64,000 nucleotides of DNA, from assembly GCF_004187715.1 (NCBI RefSeq), contig NZ_QZWF01000041.1, positions 1-64,000 on the forward strand. Direction: 5' to 3'. The notes beneath the pieces are model-generated. The model had not been told where the DNA came from, ran no database searches, and saw only the letters and a program-made list of their open reading frames with translations. The first letter of the stretch is position 1, and the number at the start of each line of letters is the position of its first letter. The position numbers and the translations under genes were made by a program. Positions 34,689 to 43,430 of this stretch are shown in pieces. The stretch comes from Streptomyces sp. F001. Its GTDB lineage: Bacteria; Actinomycetota; Actinomycetes; Streptomycetales; Streptomycetaceae.

Positions 34689-35228
34689 TCACGGTGTCGG
34701 GGTCGGCGGCGCCGCCTTCACGGCAGTCTCCAGCAGGCGGTCGGCCAGCCGGGCAAAAGAGGTGCTCAGTACCTCGTCCGTGGTGCGGTCGGCGTAGGTC
34801 TGGAAGACCAGGGAAGCCGTCGCCTGGACCACGGGCCTGACACGCGTCGCGTCGATGGGGAACGGTCCTTGCATCTGAACCGGCACCGGCCACTTCCTCG
34901 GCCAGGGAATCCTGGGCGGCTCAGGGCACAGGTCGTCCCCGACCTCCTTGAGAATTTCGGAAGGATCGCCGCCGGCCATGCTGGCGGCGATGGTGGCTTC
35001 CGCCACCGCCAAGGACATGTCACGGATGGCGAACAGCATGGCCTCGCGGGGCGGCAGCGGCTGCGGGTTGAGGCTCAGCCGGCCGGCTTCCGCCGAGCGG
35101 ACACTCACGGCGTCGCTGAACACGGGCTGGCGCGGATTGACGATCTCCCACAGCCGGGGGTCCAGATGTGCCAGCAATTCGAGAACGCGGACGGTCTTGG
35201 ACGCGCTGGACAGGTCGGTCACGCTCAC
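34689..35228 (-). CDS. Uncharacterised actinobacterial protein with an NPQPLPP motif
   Basis: A 179-residue cytosolic-looking protein. RLSLNPQPLPPREAMLFAIRDMSLAVAEATIAASMAGGDP holds an LNPQPLPP motif I have seen recurring in uncharacterised actinobacterial proteins. The GTG start at 35228 (VSVTDLSSASK) follows GGAGGGATGGA. Function is unknown. Confidence 0.7.
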   Translation of the reverse strand: MSVTDLSSASKTVRVLELLAHLDPRLWEIVNPRQPVFSDAVSVRSAEAGRLSLNPQPLPPREAMLFAIRDMSLAVAEATIAASMAGGDPSEILKEVGDDLCPEPPRIPWPRKWPVPVQMQGPFPIDATRVRPVVQATASLVFQTYADRTTDEVLSTSFARLADRLLETAVKAAPPTPTP

Positions 35229-35365
35229 TCCATCCCTCCGGGACTTGACAGCGCGTGATCGTATGACTCGACGAGACGATCGTTCGCGCATTCCTGCGAT
35301 CGAGGGCGCGCCCAAGAAGGCGCAACCATTCGACTATCTCGGGTGTCGTATCTGATAACAGTCAT

Positions 35366-35968
35366 ATGCGCACCTTGGGGAACACAATGGCGCGAACAAC
35401 GACAGCATGGGTAACACTCGCGCTCATGGGCGCCACGTCGGTGGCGGCGGCGGCTCCGATCGCAGCCGCCCCGGCCGTCACCGCACCGGCCACGGCGTGC
35501 CCCACCGGATGGGGCAGCCTGGACAAGGCTCGCGCCTCCGCCACGACGGCGCCGGTCACGAACGTCAGGACCGGCCGCCAGGCCTGCTACGACCGTATGG
35601 TCGTCGATGTCCCGGGTGCGGGCAGCAGCGCTCTCGGCTACACAGTCAGGTACGTCGACCGCCTTCACCAGGACGGATCAGGTCGCCCCATACCCGTCGG
35701 AGGGCAAGCCGTGCTCGAGGTGCGGGTGGCCGCGCCCAGCTACGATCCCGAAACCGGCGCACCGGCGTATCCCGGCCGGGCGGGGCGTCCGCTGCCGGGC
35801 GTGGATCTCACCGGGTACCGCACTTTCCGGGACGCACGGTTCGCCGGCAGCTTCGAGGGCGAGACGCAGATCGGGCTCGGAGTGCGTGCGCGGCTGCCCT
35901 TCCGGGTGCTGGTGCTGAACGATCGCGTCGTGGTGGACGTGGCTCACAACTGGACCGGCACGCGCTGA
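35366..35968 (+). CDS. Secreted AMIN-like domain protein
   Basis: A protein of up to 200 residues with a Sec-type signal peptide (MARTTTAWVTLALMGATSVAAAAP, cleavage near AAA). The mature part has two cysteines (ACPTGWG, QACYDRM), consistent with one disulfide. MVVDVPGAGSSALGYTVRYV and FRVLVLNDRVVVDVAHNW are the pattern of actinobacterial AMIN-like proteins. The start may be 35366 or 35387. Export to the cell wall is expected; the ligand is unknown. Confidence 0.8.
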   Translation: MRTLGNTMARTTTAWVTLALMGATSVAAAAPIAAAPAVTAPATACPTGWGSLDKARASATTAPVTNVRTGRQACYDRMVVDVPGAGSSALGYTVRYVDRLHQDGSGRPIPVGGQAVLEVRVAAPSYDPETGAPAYPGRAGRPLPGVDLTGYRTFRDARFAGSFEGETQIGLGVRARLPFRVLVLNDRVVVDVAHNWTGTR

Positions 35969-35988
35969 AGGTTCCCTGCCACGGAGGC

Positions 35989-36462
35989 TCAGCCCGGACG
36001 ACGCTCACCCGCCTCCACGAGCCGGGCGAGTCGTGCCAGGGCCATGCGGGTGCCCGTCTCGTTGTCCGCGGCAGGCACTGCATCGGGAATGCCCTCGTGC
36101 ACCACGAGGACGTCCGTCCCGCCGTCCGCGTCGGTGAGCGTGGTGGTCATCGTCATCGTGCCGCGCAGTGCGGGGTCCGCCGTCTCGAACTCCATGACCT
36201 CGACCACCTGCTCGCCGGGCACGAGCCTCGCGAAGTGGCCGTGGTAAGTGTCGGTGTGCGGATCCGTCTTGCCGGCGCCGACCGGCATGTCGTAGGTGAG
36301 CGAGATGCGGAACGCTCCGCCTTCGCGGGCGTCGAACTCGTGCACCTGACTGCTCATTCCGTCCGGCACCCGCCACTGGGCGACGGCGTCAGCCTCCACG
36401 AGCGCCCGATACACGGCCGCACGCGAGGCGTTCACATGCCACGAGACCTGCGTGGAGTACAT
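35989..36462 (-). CDS. SRPBCC/AHSA1-like domain protein
   Basis: A 157-residue protein with VSWHVNASRAAVYRALVEADAVAQWRVPDGM at the start and HTDTYHGHFARLVPGEQVVEVMEFET in the middle, typical of AHSA1-like proteins. The ATG at 36462 (MYSTQVSW) begins the fold; upstream in-frame text is a remnant of another reading. It is convergent with the secreted protein, 20 bp away. Confidence 0.8.
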   Translation of the reverse strand: MYSTQVSWHVNASRAAVYRALVEADAVAQWRVPDGMSSQVHEFDAREGGAFRISLTYDMPVGAGKTDPHTDTYHGHFARLVPGEQVVEVMEFETADPALRGTMTMTTTLTDADGGTDVLVVHEGIPDAVPAADNETGTRMALARLARLVEAGERRPG

Positions 36463-36688
36463 GGGCCCCAACATAGACGCCCGACGGACGGTCAGGCCTC
36501 GCCCACCGCGGATCCGAGTGGTGCCGGTTCCCGTTCCGCGCATGCACCTCGGAAGCTGCGCGGCGAACTCGGCGGGCATGCCGGCGGCCAGGCCGCGCAT
36601 CTGCGGCCGACCGGTCGGACAGCCGGAAGGTCCGTGAGGCGGCGGCGGAGCAGCACATCGGCGAACACGCTGCCCATGAGGGCGACGT

Positions 36689-36919
36689 TCAGAAGGGTCT
36701 GCCGCGCCTGCCGGGGCGGGTGTCCAGGGTCCAGGTGTGCGTGCAGTTCGGGCACTGGAGGTGTACCCGCGCGCCCTCGTTCGCTATGAGGTAGCGCCAG
36801 TGCACCAGGCAGTTGTGGCCCCCGGCGCACGGGGCGCAGTCGCGCGCGTCGTCACAACCGGGACAGGGCACCCAGGCCCGCCGGGCCCGGTCCGCCTGCG
36901 GGTCAATGGGGAGCCGCAT
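36689..36919 (-). CDS. Small zinc-ribbon protein (76 aa)
   Basis: A 76-residue protein with CPGC (~19), CAPCAGGHNC (~28-37) and CPNC (~56), enough for one or two structural zinc sites. HLQCPNCTHTWTLDT is a typical ribbon knuckle. It overlaps the upstream 83-aa gene by 17 bp, so the two are probably co-transcribed. Role is unknown. Confidence 0.6.
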   Translation of the reverse strand: MRLPIDPQADRARRAWVPCPGCDDARDCAPCAGGHNCLVHWRYLIANEGARVHLQCPNCTHTWTLDTRPGRRGRPF

Positions 36920-37154
36920 CGCCCGTGTCCCGTCCCGGCAGCACGCCGGCCTCCACGAGCATGGCGTACATCCGCTCCTGGTCGGCGTCCAGACCGGAGT
37001 ACAGCAGGGAACGGGCCGCCTCCTCCGACCGCAGCGCGGCGACGGGATCCCAGTGGGGCCCGAGCGCCGCCACCACCTCCGCCCGCCGCCGGGCCTCCTC
37101 CACGGTGAGGTCCAGCGTGAAGGTCACGAGGTCGGGGTCGGAGCGGTCATTCAT
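36903..37154 (-). CDS. Small protein of unknown function (83 aa)
   Basis: An 83-residue acidic protein beginning MNDRSDPDLVTFTLDLTVEEARRRAEVVAALG and continuing LLYSGLDADQERMYAMLVEAGVLP. It looks helical and cytosolic. The chosen ATG leaves 41 bp to the glycerate kinase gene. Co-transcribed with the zinc-ribbon gene by overlap. I recognise no family. Confidence 0.6.
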   Translation of the reverse strand: MNDRSDPDLVTFTLDLTVEEARRRAEVVAALGPHWDPVAALRSEEAARSLLYSGLDADQERMYAMLVEAGVLPGRDTGDAAPH

Positions 37155-37195
37155 GGTGCGGTGCTTTCGCAGGGAACGTACTGGCCGAGCCACGT

Positions 37196-38434
37196 CTACC
37201 AGAGCGGATCGCCGCGCGTGAAGCGAATGTGACTGAGGTCATCGGAGCCATGGGCCGTGGTTTCACCCCCGGACGCTCGCGTGTGAACCGGTAGCCGGGC
37301 CCCCAGCAGGATCATCCGCAGGGCGCGCTCGGTGGCGTCGGTGAGGAGTTCCGAGGCCCTTGCCAGTGCCTCGGCGAGGGCCATCGGTGCCGGGAGGATC
37401 GCGCTGCAGGCGTCCACGCCGGGCACGTCGTCGGCGCCCTCGCCGAGGGTTCCCGCCAGGGCGAGCACCGGACGTCCGTGCAGTTTGGCGCGGCGCGCCA
37501 CCTCGGCGGGGACCTTGCCGCGGGGCGTCTGGTGGTCCAGGGCGCCCTCGGCGGTGACGACCAGGTCGGCGCGGGCGAGGCGGGCGTCCAGGTCGAGGTG
37601 GTCCAGCAGCACGTCGAAGCGGGGCAGCAGCCGGGCGCCGAGTGCGGCGAGGCCGGCGCCCAGGCCGCCCGAGGCGCCGGTGCCAGGGCCGTGGTGGAGG
37701 TCGGTGGTGGTGACGGCGAGGTCGCGGGTGAGGACGTCCGCCCAGTTCTCCAGGCCGGCCGACAGCTGCTCGACCTGCGCGGGCGTCGCCCCTTTCTGCG
37801 GTCCGAAGACACGGGCCACGCCCCGCTCACCGCACAGCACGTTGTACGGGTTGCAGGCGACGAGGAGTTCCACCTCTCTCACGCGGGGGTCCAGTCCGGA
37901 CGGGTCGATACGGCTCAGCCGCGTCAACTCCCCTCCCCCGCACGGGAGTTCGCAGCCGTCGGCGTCCAGCAGCCGGGCGCCGAGCGCCTGCAGCACGCCG
38001 GCGCCCCCGTCGGACGTCCCCGAGTCGCCGCAGCCGATGAGGATCCGCCGTACGCCGGTGTCGAGTGCGGCGCGGATCAGCTCGCCGACGCCGTACGTCG
38101 TGGTGGCACCGGGATCGCGGCGAGCCAGGGGGACGAGGCTCAGGCCGGCGACCGCGGCCATCTCCACGACCGCCGTGTCCCGGGATCCGAGCAGCGCGAA
38201 GTGTGTGTCGACCGGCTCGCCGACCGGGCCCGTGGCGGGCAGTGCGACGAGCCGTCCGCCGGTCGCGGCCGACAGTGCGGCGGCCGTGCCCTCGCCGCCG
38301 TCGACCAGGGGAATCCGGTCGATCCAGGCGTCCGGCAGGACCCGGCGCACGCCTGCCGCGATGGCGTCGGCGGCGGCCTCGGCGGACAGGGACTCCTTGA
38401 AGCCGCTGGGGGCGACGACGACACGGGTCAGCAT
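37196..38434 (-). CDS. Glycerate kinase (GarK/GlxK type I)
   Basis: A 412-residue enzyme that phosphorylates glycerate to 2-phosphoglycerate. VVVAPSGFKESLSAEAAADAIAAG is the N-terminal signature, with DGGEGTAAALSAATGG, GCGDSGTSDGGAGVLQALG and GASGGLGAGLAALGARL. A C-terminal extension of about 30 residues follows the usual end. It lies 11 bp after the SLC13 permease, suggesting an operon in which the transporter brings in a substrate feeding glycerate metabolism. Confidence 0.92.
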   Translation of the reverse strand: MLTRVVVAPSGFKESLSAEAAADAIAAGVRRVLPDAWIDRIPLVDGGEGTAAALSAATGGRLVALPATGPVGEPVDTHFALLGSRDTAVVEMAAVAGLSLVPLARRDPGATTTYGVGELIRAALDTGVRRILIGCGDSGTSDGGAGVLQALGARLLDADGCELPCGGGELTRLSRIDPSGLDPRVREVELLVACNPYNVLCGERGVARVFGPQKGATPAQVEQLSAGLENWADVLTRDLAVTTTDLHHGPGTGASGGLGAGLAALGARLLPRFDVLLDHLDLDARLARADLVVTAEGALDHQTPRGKVPAEVARRAKLHGRPVLALAGTLGEGADDVPGVDACSAILPAPMALAEALARASELLTDATERALRMILLGARLPVHTRASGGETTAHGSDDLSHIRFTRGDPLW

Positions 38435-38445
38435 GGGACCAGCTC

Positions 38446-39861
38446 CTAACGGACGACGGGGACGCCGAGCAGCGGCCACACCGCGACGGCGAAGAGCAGG
38501 ACGAGCGCGGCGGTCAGCGGTGCCAGGACGGCGGACAGCCGCAGCAGGTCGCGTGGGGTGTAGGTGGGAGTGCCGGGGATGTCGGCGAAGAGGGTGACCG
38601 GCTTCGCGCAGGCCGGAAGCGTGTGGCAGAAGCCGGCGGCTGCGGTGGAGGCCAGCGCGGCCGCGACCGGGTTGACTCCCGCGCCGACGGCGGCCGCCAC
38701 CACCAGCGGAACCAGCACCGAGGAGCGGGCGGAGCGGGACTGCAGCACCAGATGGGCCGCCGTGCTGACCACGACCACGACGGTCAGGAACACCACCGGG
38801 GTGACGTCCGCGGGCAGCCCGGAGACCACCCACCGTGCCGCGCCCGAGTCGGCGAGCGCCACGCCCATGGCCATGGTCGCGGCCATGAACAGCAGCAGTG
38901 ACCAGGGCACCGTCTTCAGGGCGTCCTTCAGCCGTACGGTGCCGAGGGCGGGCGAGGACGCCACGATCGCGCCGATCAACGCGACGACCGCGGGCGGCAC
39001 CTGGTGCAGCGGCTCGCTGCACCACAGGACGACCACCGTGCCCAGCAGCAGGGCACAGCGCTTCTCGGCCTGGGTCCAGGGGCCGGTGACCGGGCTCTTG
39101 CTGTGCCCCTGGATCTCCTCGGCGGTGATGTGCACGGCAGCCCGGCGGTCCGCACGCCGCGTGGCGGTCAGCAGGACGGCTTCGGCGGCGAGGTGGGAGG
39201 AGGCCACGGCCAGGGGCAGCCCGAGCAGCAGCCACTGGGTGAAGCCGATCCGCTCGCCGGCCGCCTCCCACAGCACCGACACGGTGATCAGGTGTGCTCC
39301 GGCGCCGATCAGCGTCGCCACCGCCGACAACAGGATCACCGTGGGAAACAGCAACGCCAGCATCACGACCAGGCGCCTGCGGTCGGCGAGCGCCTTGGCG
39401 AGGGCGAGGAACACCGGCAGGGCGAGCGCGGCCCGGCCCGATGTGGCCGGCACCGCGAACGCCGTGACGACCAGCGCCGCCGTCGTCAGGTGCACCAACT
39501 GGCGCACGGTGCGCGCCCCGCCCACCAGGAACGCCGCCGCCCGGCCCGCGATCCCGGTCCGGGTCACCGCCGCGGCCAGGACGAAGGCACAGATCAGCAG
39601 CCACACGGTCGGGTCACCGAGCGTGCCGAACAGCGTGTCGCTGCTGATCACCCCGGTCACCGTCAGCGCGAGCCCGGCGCCGAGCGCGATGTAGGTGTCG
39701 TCGACCGGCGTACCGATCCAGGCGCAGGCCGCCAGGGCGAACACGGCGAGGGTGAGGCGGGCCTGTCCGCTCAGGCCGGGGAAGTTGTCGGGGACCGCGA
39801 GCAGCGCGCACAGCGACAGCGCCGCGCAAAGGGCTGCGGTCGGACGGAGGTTCAGGGTCAC
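38446..39861 (-). CDS. SLC13/DASS-family anion permease
   Basis: A 471-residue protein with a dozen or so hydrophobic segments. DPTVWLLICAFVLAAAVTRTGIAGRAAAFLV and the closing repeat ALASTAAAGFCHTLPACAKPVTLF match the divalent anion:Na+ symporter family for dicarboxylates or sulfate. Immediately upstream of the glycerate kinase gene in the same operon, so a carboxylate substrate is favoured. Confidence 0.85.
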   Translation of the reverse strand: MTLNLRPTAALCAALSLCALLAVPDNFPGLSGQARLTLAVFALAACAWIGTPVDDTYIALGAGLALTVTGVISSDTLFGTLGDPTVWLLICAFVLAAAVTRTGIAGRAAAFLVGGARTVRQLVHLTTAALVVTAFAVPATSGRAALALPVFLALAKALADRRRLVVMLALLFPTVILLSAVATLIGAGAHLITVSVLWEAAGERIGFTQWLLLGLPLAVASSHLAAEAVLLTATRRADRRAAVHITAEEIQGHSKSPVTGPWTQAEKRCALLLGTVVVLWCSEPLHQVPPAVVALIGAIVASSPALGTVRLKDALKTVPWSLLLFMAATMAMGVALADSGAARWVVSGLPADVTPVVFLTVVVVVSTAAHLVLQSRSARSSVLVPLVVAAAVGAGVNPVAAALASTAAAGFCHTLPACAKPVTLFADIPGTPTYTPRDLLRLSAVLAPLTAALVLLFAVAVWPLLGVPVVR

Positions 39862-39935
39862 GTCATCGAGAATTCACGCGGCCGGTGAGTGGGCAATGAG
39901 CCTCGGATGAAGGAAACCTCACGCACACGCCGGCC

Positions 39936-40598
39936 TCATACCGGCAGTCGGTACCCCATCCCGCGGACCGTCTCCACCGCTTGCGCACCCAGCTTCTTGC
40001 GCAGCGCCCGCACGTACACGTCCACGATGTTGGACCCGGGATCGAAGTCGTACCCCCACACGTGGGACAGGATCTGCTCGCGGGACAGGACCTGCCCCGG
40101 ATGCCTCAGGAACAGCTCCAGCAGCACGAATTCACGGGCCGTCAGATCGACGGTCCGCTCCCCCGCCCGGGCCCGGCGGGTACGCAGGTCCAGGGTGAGC
40201 GAGCCCGAGCGCAGCACCGTCACCTCGGGTGCCCTGGCCGCCGTACGCAGCCTGAGCCGCACCCGTGCAAGCAGCTCTTCGAAACGGAACGGCTTGGTCA
40301 TCCAGTCGTCGGCGCCGCCCTCCAGACCGGCCACGGTGTCGCGTACGGAGTCCCGCGCGGTCAGCACGATCACCGGGACCGTCACCCGGGCTTCGCGCAG
40401 CTCGCGCAGGACGGTGAAGCCGTCCCGGCCGGGCAGGCCGATGTCGAGGACGACCAGGTCGAAGCCGCCGGTCAGGGCGTACTCGTAGGCCGTGTCGCCG
40501 TCCCCGACAACGGTGGTGGTGAAGCCGCCTGCGCGCAGGCCCTTCTCGACGAAGGAGGCGATGCGTTCCTCGTCCTCGACGATGAGAATGCGGTTCAC
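39936..40598 (-). CDS. OmpR-family response regulator
   Basis: A 220-residue regulator. The receiver has acidic residues in EDEER, phosphoacceptor Asp52 (VLDIGLPG) and Lys102 (MTKPFRFEE). The C-terminal OmpR winged helix includes LTAREFVLLELFLRHPGQVLSREQILSHVWGYDFDPGSNIVDVYVRALRKKLG. The GTG start at 40598 is 31 bp after the kinase gene. It is the cognate regulator of the kinase at 40630-42132; targets are unknown. Confidence 0.93.
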   Translation of the reverse strand: MNRILIVEDEERIASFVEKGLRAGGFTTTVVGDGDTAYEYALTGGFDLVVLDIGLPGRDGFTVLRELREARVTVPVIVLTARDSVRDTVAGLEGGADDWMTKPFRFEELLARVRLRLRTAARAPEVTVLRSGSLTLDLRTRRARAGERTVDLTAREFVLLELFLRHPGQVLSREQILSHVWGYDFDPGSNIVDVYVRALRKKLGAQAVETVRGMGYRLPV

Positions 40599-40629
40599 GT
40601 GCGTACCTCTGCCGCTTTCCGGGTGCCGT

Positions 40630-42132
40630 TCACGGGCATGCCTCTTCCAGGGTGAGTACGAAGGTGGCGCCGCCGCCCTCGGTGGCGTGCAGCCGTACGC
40701 GGCCGCCGTGCGCCTCGGCGATCGCGCGGACGATGGACAGTCCGAGCCCGGCACCGGAGCCGCGGGCGCCGCGGCGTGCGGTGCCGCGCCGGAACCGTTC
40801 GAAGATGACCTCGGTGTCCTGCGACTGGACGCCGGGTCCGCAGTCGGCGACATACAGCTCCACGCGCGGGCCGTCGGTGCGCGAGCCGATGCGGATGGTC
40901 TGACCGGGCGCGGTGTGCTGCACGGCGTTCTGCGCGAGCTGCACCATCGCCTGCGTGATGCGCTGGGGGTCCAGTTCGGCCTCGCGGTCGGCGACTTCGG
41001 CGAGCTGCCAGTCGCGGTCGCCGAGCGTGCGGGCCTTGACGTAGACGTCGGCGGTGAGCTCGGCCAGCTGGACCGGCTCGGGGGTGACGAAGTCGGGGCG
41101 CTCGGCCTTGGCGAGGAGCAGCAGGTCCTCCACGATGCGGCTCATCCGGTCCAGCTCGTCGGTGACCAGACGCAGGGTCTCCTCACGCTCGGCCGGGTCG
41201 TCGCCCATCAGTTCCAGGTGGCCGCGCACGATGGTGATCGGCGTGCGCAGCTCGTGCCCGGCGTCGTCGACGAACTCGCGCTGGGCCGCGAAGGCGCGCT
41301 CCAGCCGGTCGAGCATCGCGTTGAACGTCTCGGCGAGCGCGGCCACGTCGTCCCGGCCGCGCACCGGGATGCGCCGGGTGAGGTCCTGCTCGGTGAGCTG
41401 CGCGGCAGCCGTACGGACCAGTCGTACGGGCTTCAGGATCCGTCCGGCGACGACCCAGCCGATGCCGGTGGTCAGCACGAGGGCGACTCCGGAGATCGCG
41501 AGCAGTATGCGGAACACCGCGTTCGCGCGCTGCCGTTCGCGCTCGGGGTGGAAGGCGACGACGAACGCGGCGTCCGGTTCGCTGCCGGGCCGGGCGACGG
41601 CGACCTTGGCCCAGCGGATCTCGCCCGACGGCCGGTGCAGGGTGCCGGTGGAGCCGGGCGCCTCGAAGATCCGGCGCCGGGCGCCGGCGTCCTCGTACAG
41701 GGGCACGGCGACGGGAATGTCACGCGGCTGGAAGATCTGCGCGGGGCCGCGGTCCGACCGGCCCACCAGCCCGATCAGTTCCTCGTCGGGGTCGGCGTTC
41801 TGCCGCTCCAGGAAGACCCTCAGCAGCCGGGCCGGATCGGTGAACGGGCGGCCGGTCGCCGGATCGACGCCCCGCTCCACGAAGTTGGTGAACTCGCCCG
41901 CCTCCTGGGCCAGCAGACCGTTGATCCGGTGGTGTGCGTCCCGCAGCAGGATCGAGCGCGTGGTCGTGGCGACCGAGGCCAGCGCGACCGCCATGACGAG
42001 CAGCAGCCACAGCACGATCCGGACGCGGGCGGAGACCCGCCTGCGCCGTCCGTCAGCCGTCGTCGGCTCCGTCGTCCCCGGCCGGGTGGTCTGCGGAGGG
42101 TCGGCTGCGGTCGTCATCGTCATCGTCGTCAT
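40630..42132 (-). CDS. Sensor histidine kinase (EnvZ/BaeS-like)
   Basis: A 500-residue kinase. It has an N-terminal membrane helix (about 38-58), an extracytoplasmic sensor region, a second helix (about 200-220), a HAMP domain, DHp with phosphoacceptor DAGHELRTPITIVRGHL, and HATPase boxes AQNAVQHTAPG, VADCGPGV and GSGAGLGLSIVRAIAEAHGG. The N-terminal ~30 residues are polar and overlap 80 bp of an upstream small gene, so the true start may be later. It pairs with the OmpR regulator. Confidence 0.93.
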   Translation of the reverse strand: MTTMTMTTAADPPQTTRPGTTEPTTADGRRRRVSARVRIVLWLLLVMAVALASVATTTRSILLRDAHHRINGLLAQEAGEFTNFVERGVDPATGRPFTDPARLLRVFLERQNADPDEELIGLVGRSDRGPAQIFQPRDIPVAVPLYEDAGARRRIFEAPGSTGTLHRPSGEIRWAKVAVARPGSEPDAAFVVAFHPERERQRANAVFRILLAISGVALVLTTGIGWVVAGRILKPVRLVRTAAAQLTEQDLTRRIPVRGRDDVAALAETFNAMLDRLERAFAAQREFVDDAGHELRTPITIVRGHLELMGDDPAEREETLRLVTDELDRMSRIVEDLLLLAKAERPDFVTPEPVQLAELTADVYVKARTLGDRDWQLAEVADREAELDPQRITQAMVQLAQNAVQHTAPGQTIRIGSRTDGPRVELYVADCGPGVQSQDTEVIFERFRRGTARRGARGSGAGLGLSIVRAIAEAHGGRVRLHATEGGGATFVLTLEEACP

Positions 42133-42358
42133 CCGCGGGGCTGTCGGTCACTTCGGGCCTCGGGACCGCCTCGTCACTCGGGGTCGGCCCGGGCCGCGTG
42201 GGCGTGGGCGTGGCCATGGGGGAACCACTGTCCAGGTCCACCTGGGAGGGAACCTCCAAAGGGCGCGGACTGTCTGCGAGAGCGAAACTGGTCGCGGCGA
42301 TACCGGCGGGAATCACCACAACCGCGGCGAGGGCCGCCAACCGACGAGAGAAGACCAT
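42053..42358 (-). CDS. Small exported or membrane-anchored acidic protein
   Basis: A 101-residue protein with a signal-like hydrophobic N-terminus (RRLAALAAVVVIPAGIAATSFALA), a Pro/Thr-rich stretch and a run of eight aspartates near the C-terminus. It lies just upstream of, and overlaps, the sensor kinase, where Streptomyces often encode a small secreted partner or calcium/metal-binding protein. Function is not known. The 80-bp overlap makes either this stop or the kinase start doubtful. Confidence 0.55.
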   Translation of the reverse strand: MVFSRRLAALAAVVVIPAGIAATSFALADSPRPLEVPSQVDLDSGSPMATPTPTRPGPTPSDEAVPRPEVTDSPADDDDDDDDRSRPSADHPAGDDGADDG

Positions 42359-42499
42359 GCGTCCGATCCTGCGGCCGGCACCGGGCGGGCAGGATGAGCG
42401 CCGGATGAGGAATTCTTCATCCACGCCCGACCACACCGGCATCTCATCGAGCTCTCCCACCCTTCCGGCCACTGCGGCCCTGCTGCCTCCCTGCACACA

Positions 42500-42880
42500 T
42501 CAGGCCTCGAAGCGGCGGCGGGAGGCCTCGATGTGACCGAGGTACTGGTGGGTCCAGTCGCACATCCCATGGACCAGCTCTCGCAGAGCTCGGCCCGGCT
42601 CGGTGAGGGTGTACTCGACCCGCGGCGGCACGGTGGGGTGCACGCACCGCTCAACCAGGCCGTTGCGCTCCAGCATGCGCAGGTTCTGGGTGAGCATCTT
42701 GTGGCTGACGCCCTCGATCTCGTTCCGCAGCTCGCTGAAGCGCAGCGTGCGGTCACCCAGGGCGTCGATGATCAGGAGCGCCCACTTGTTGGCTACGTCC
42801 GAGAAGATCTCCCGCGCCAAGGAGTCCGCGCGCGTCAGGTCTGCATCCGCGGGCGAGCCCCTGAACTGCTTGGTCACCAT
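42500..42880 (-). CDS. HxlR-family transcriptional regulator
   Basis: A 126-residue winged-helix regulator. DVANKWALLIIDALGDRTLRFSELRNEIEGVSHKMLTQNLRMLERNGLVER and YTLTEPGRALRELV are the HxlR signature. No conserved cysteine is present in the N-terminal region, so thiol sensing is unlikely. It is divergent from the RidA gene across 142 bp, a usual arrangement in which HxlR controls its neighbour. Confidence 0.9.
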   Translation of the reverse strand: MVTKQFRGSPADADLTRADSLAREIFSDVANKWALLIIDALGDRTLRFSELRNEIEGVSHKMLTQNLRMLERNGLVERCVHPTVPPRVEYTLTEPGRALRELVHGMCDWTHQYLGHIEASRRRFEA

Positions 42881-43022
42881 CCGGTTCCCCAGTCACTGAA
42901 AAGTGCGTTCTTCCATGTCAGCAGCAACTCTCCTACGGTTCCTGAGTAACCACAAGAGAGCACACGCTTCCTGGATCGGTGGAAGCGAGCCCACGGGCTC
43001 TCATGCCAAGGAGGCAGACAGC

Positions 43023-43430
43023 ATGTCCATCACCCTGGTGAACCCCAGCGGACTGCCCGAGATCGACGCCTACCGGCAGGTGTCGATCGCGACCGGATCG
43101 AAGCTGGTCTTCATCGCCGGGCAGGTCGCCTGGGATGCCGACGGGGTCACGGTCGGCGAAGGTGACCTCGCCGCTCAGGTCGAGCAGTGCTACCTCAACA
43201 TCGGCACCGCCCTGGCCGAGGTCGGTGCTTCCTTCGACGACGTGGCGAAGCTGACCGTCTACGTCGTCGACTGGACCCCCGACAAGATGCCCCTCTTCTT
43301 GGAAGGGGCCGCACGGGCGGCCGCGAAGCTGGGAGTCACCCCGGTACCGCCGGGCACGCTGCTGGGCGTGGCAGCACTGGACGTACCCGACCATTTGGTC
43401 GAGGTCGAGGCGACCGCGGTCATCGACTGA
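43023..43430 (+). CDS. RidA/YjgF-family protein
   Basis: A 135-residue RidA-fold protein with FIAGQVAWDADGVTVGEGDLAAQVEQCYLNIGTALAEVGASFDDVAKLTVYV and PPGTLLGVAALDVPDHLVEVEATAVI. The canonical arginine of enamine deaminases (PxRxx near the C-terminus) appears replaced by GTLLGV, so enzymatic deaminase activity is doubtful. CCAAGGAGGCAGACAGC precedes the ATG. The stop codon abuts a P450 remnant. Confidence 0.88.
   Translation: MSITLVNPSGLPEIDAYRQVSIATGSKLVFIAGQVAWDADGVTVGEGDLAAQVEQCYLNIGTALAEVGASFDDVAKLTVYVVDWTPDKMPLFLEGAARAAAKLGVTPVPPGTLLGVAALDVPDHLVEVEATAVID

Noticed and set aside
37196..39604. 802-residue extended glycerate kinase
   Set aside because: Upstream part is an out-of-frame reading of the SLC13 permease gene.
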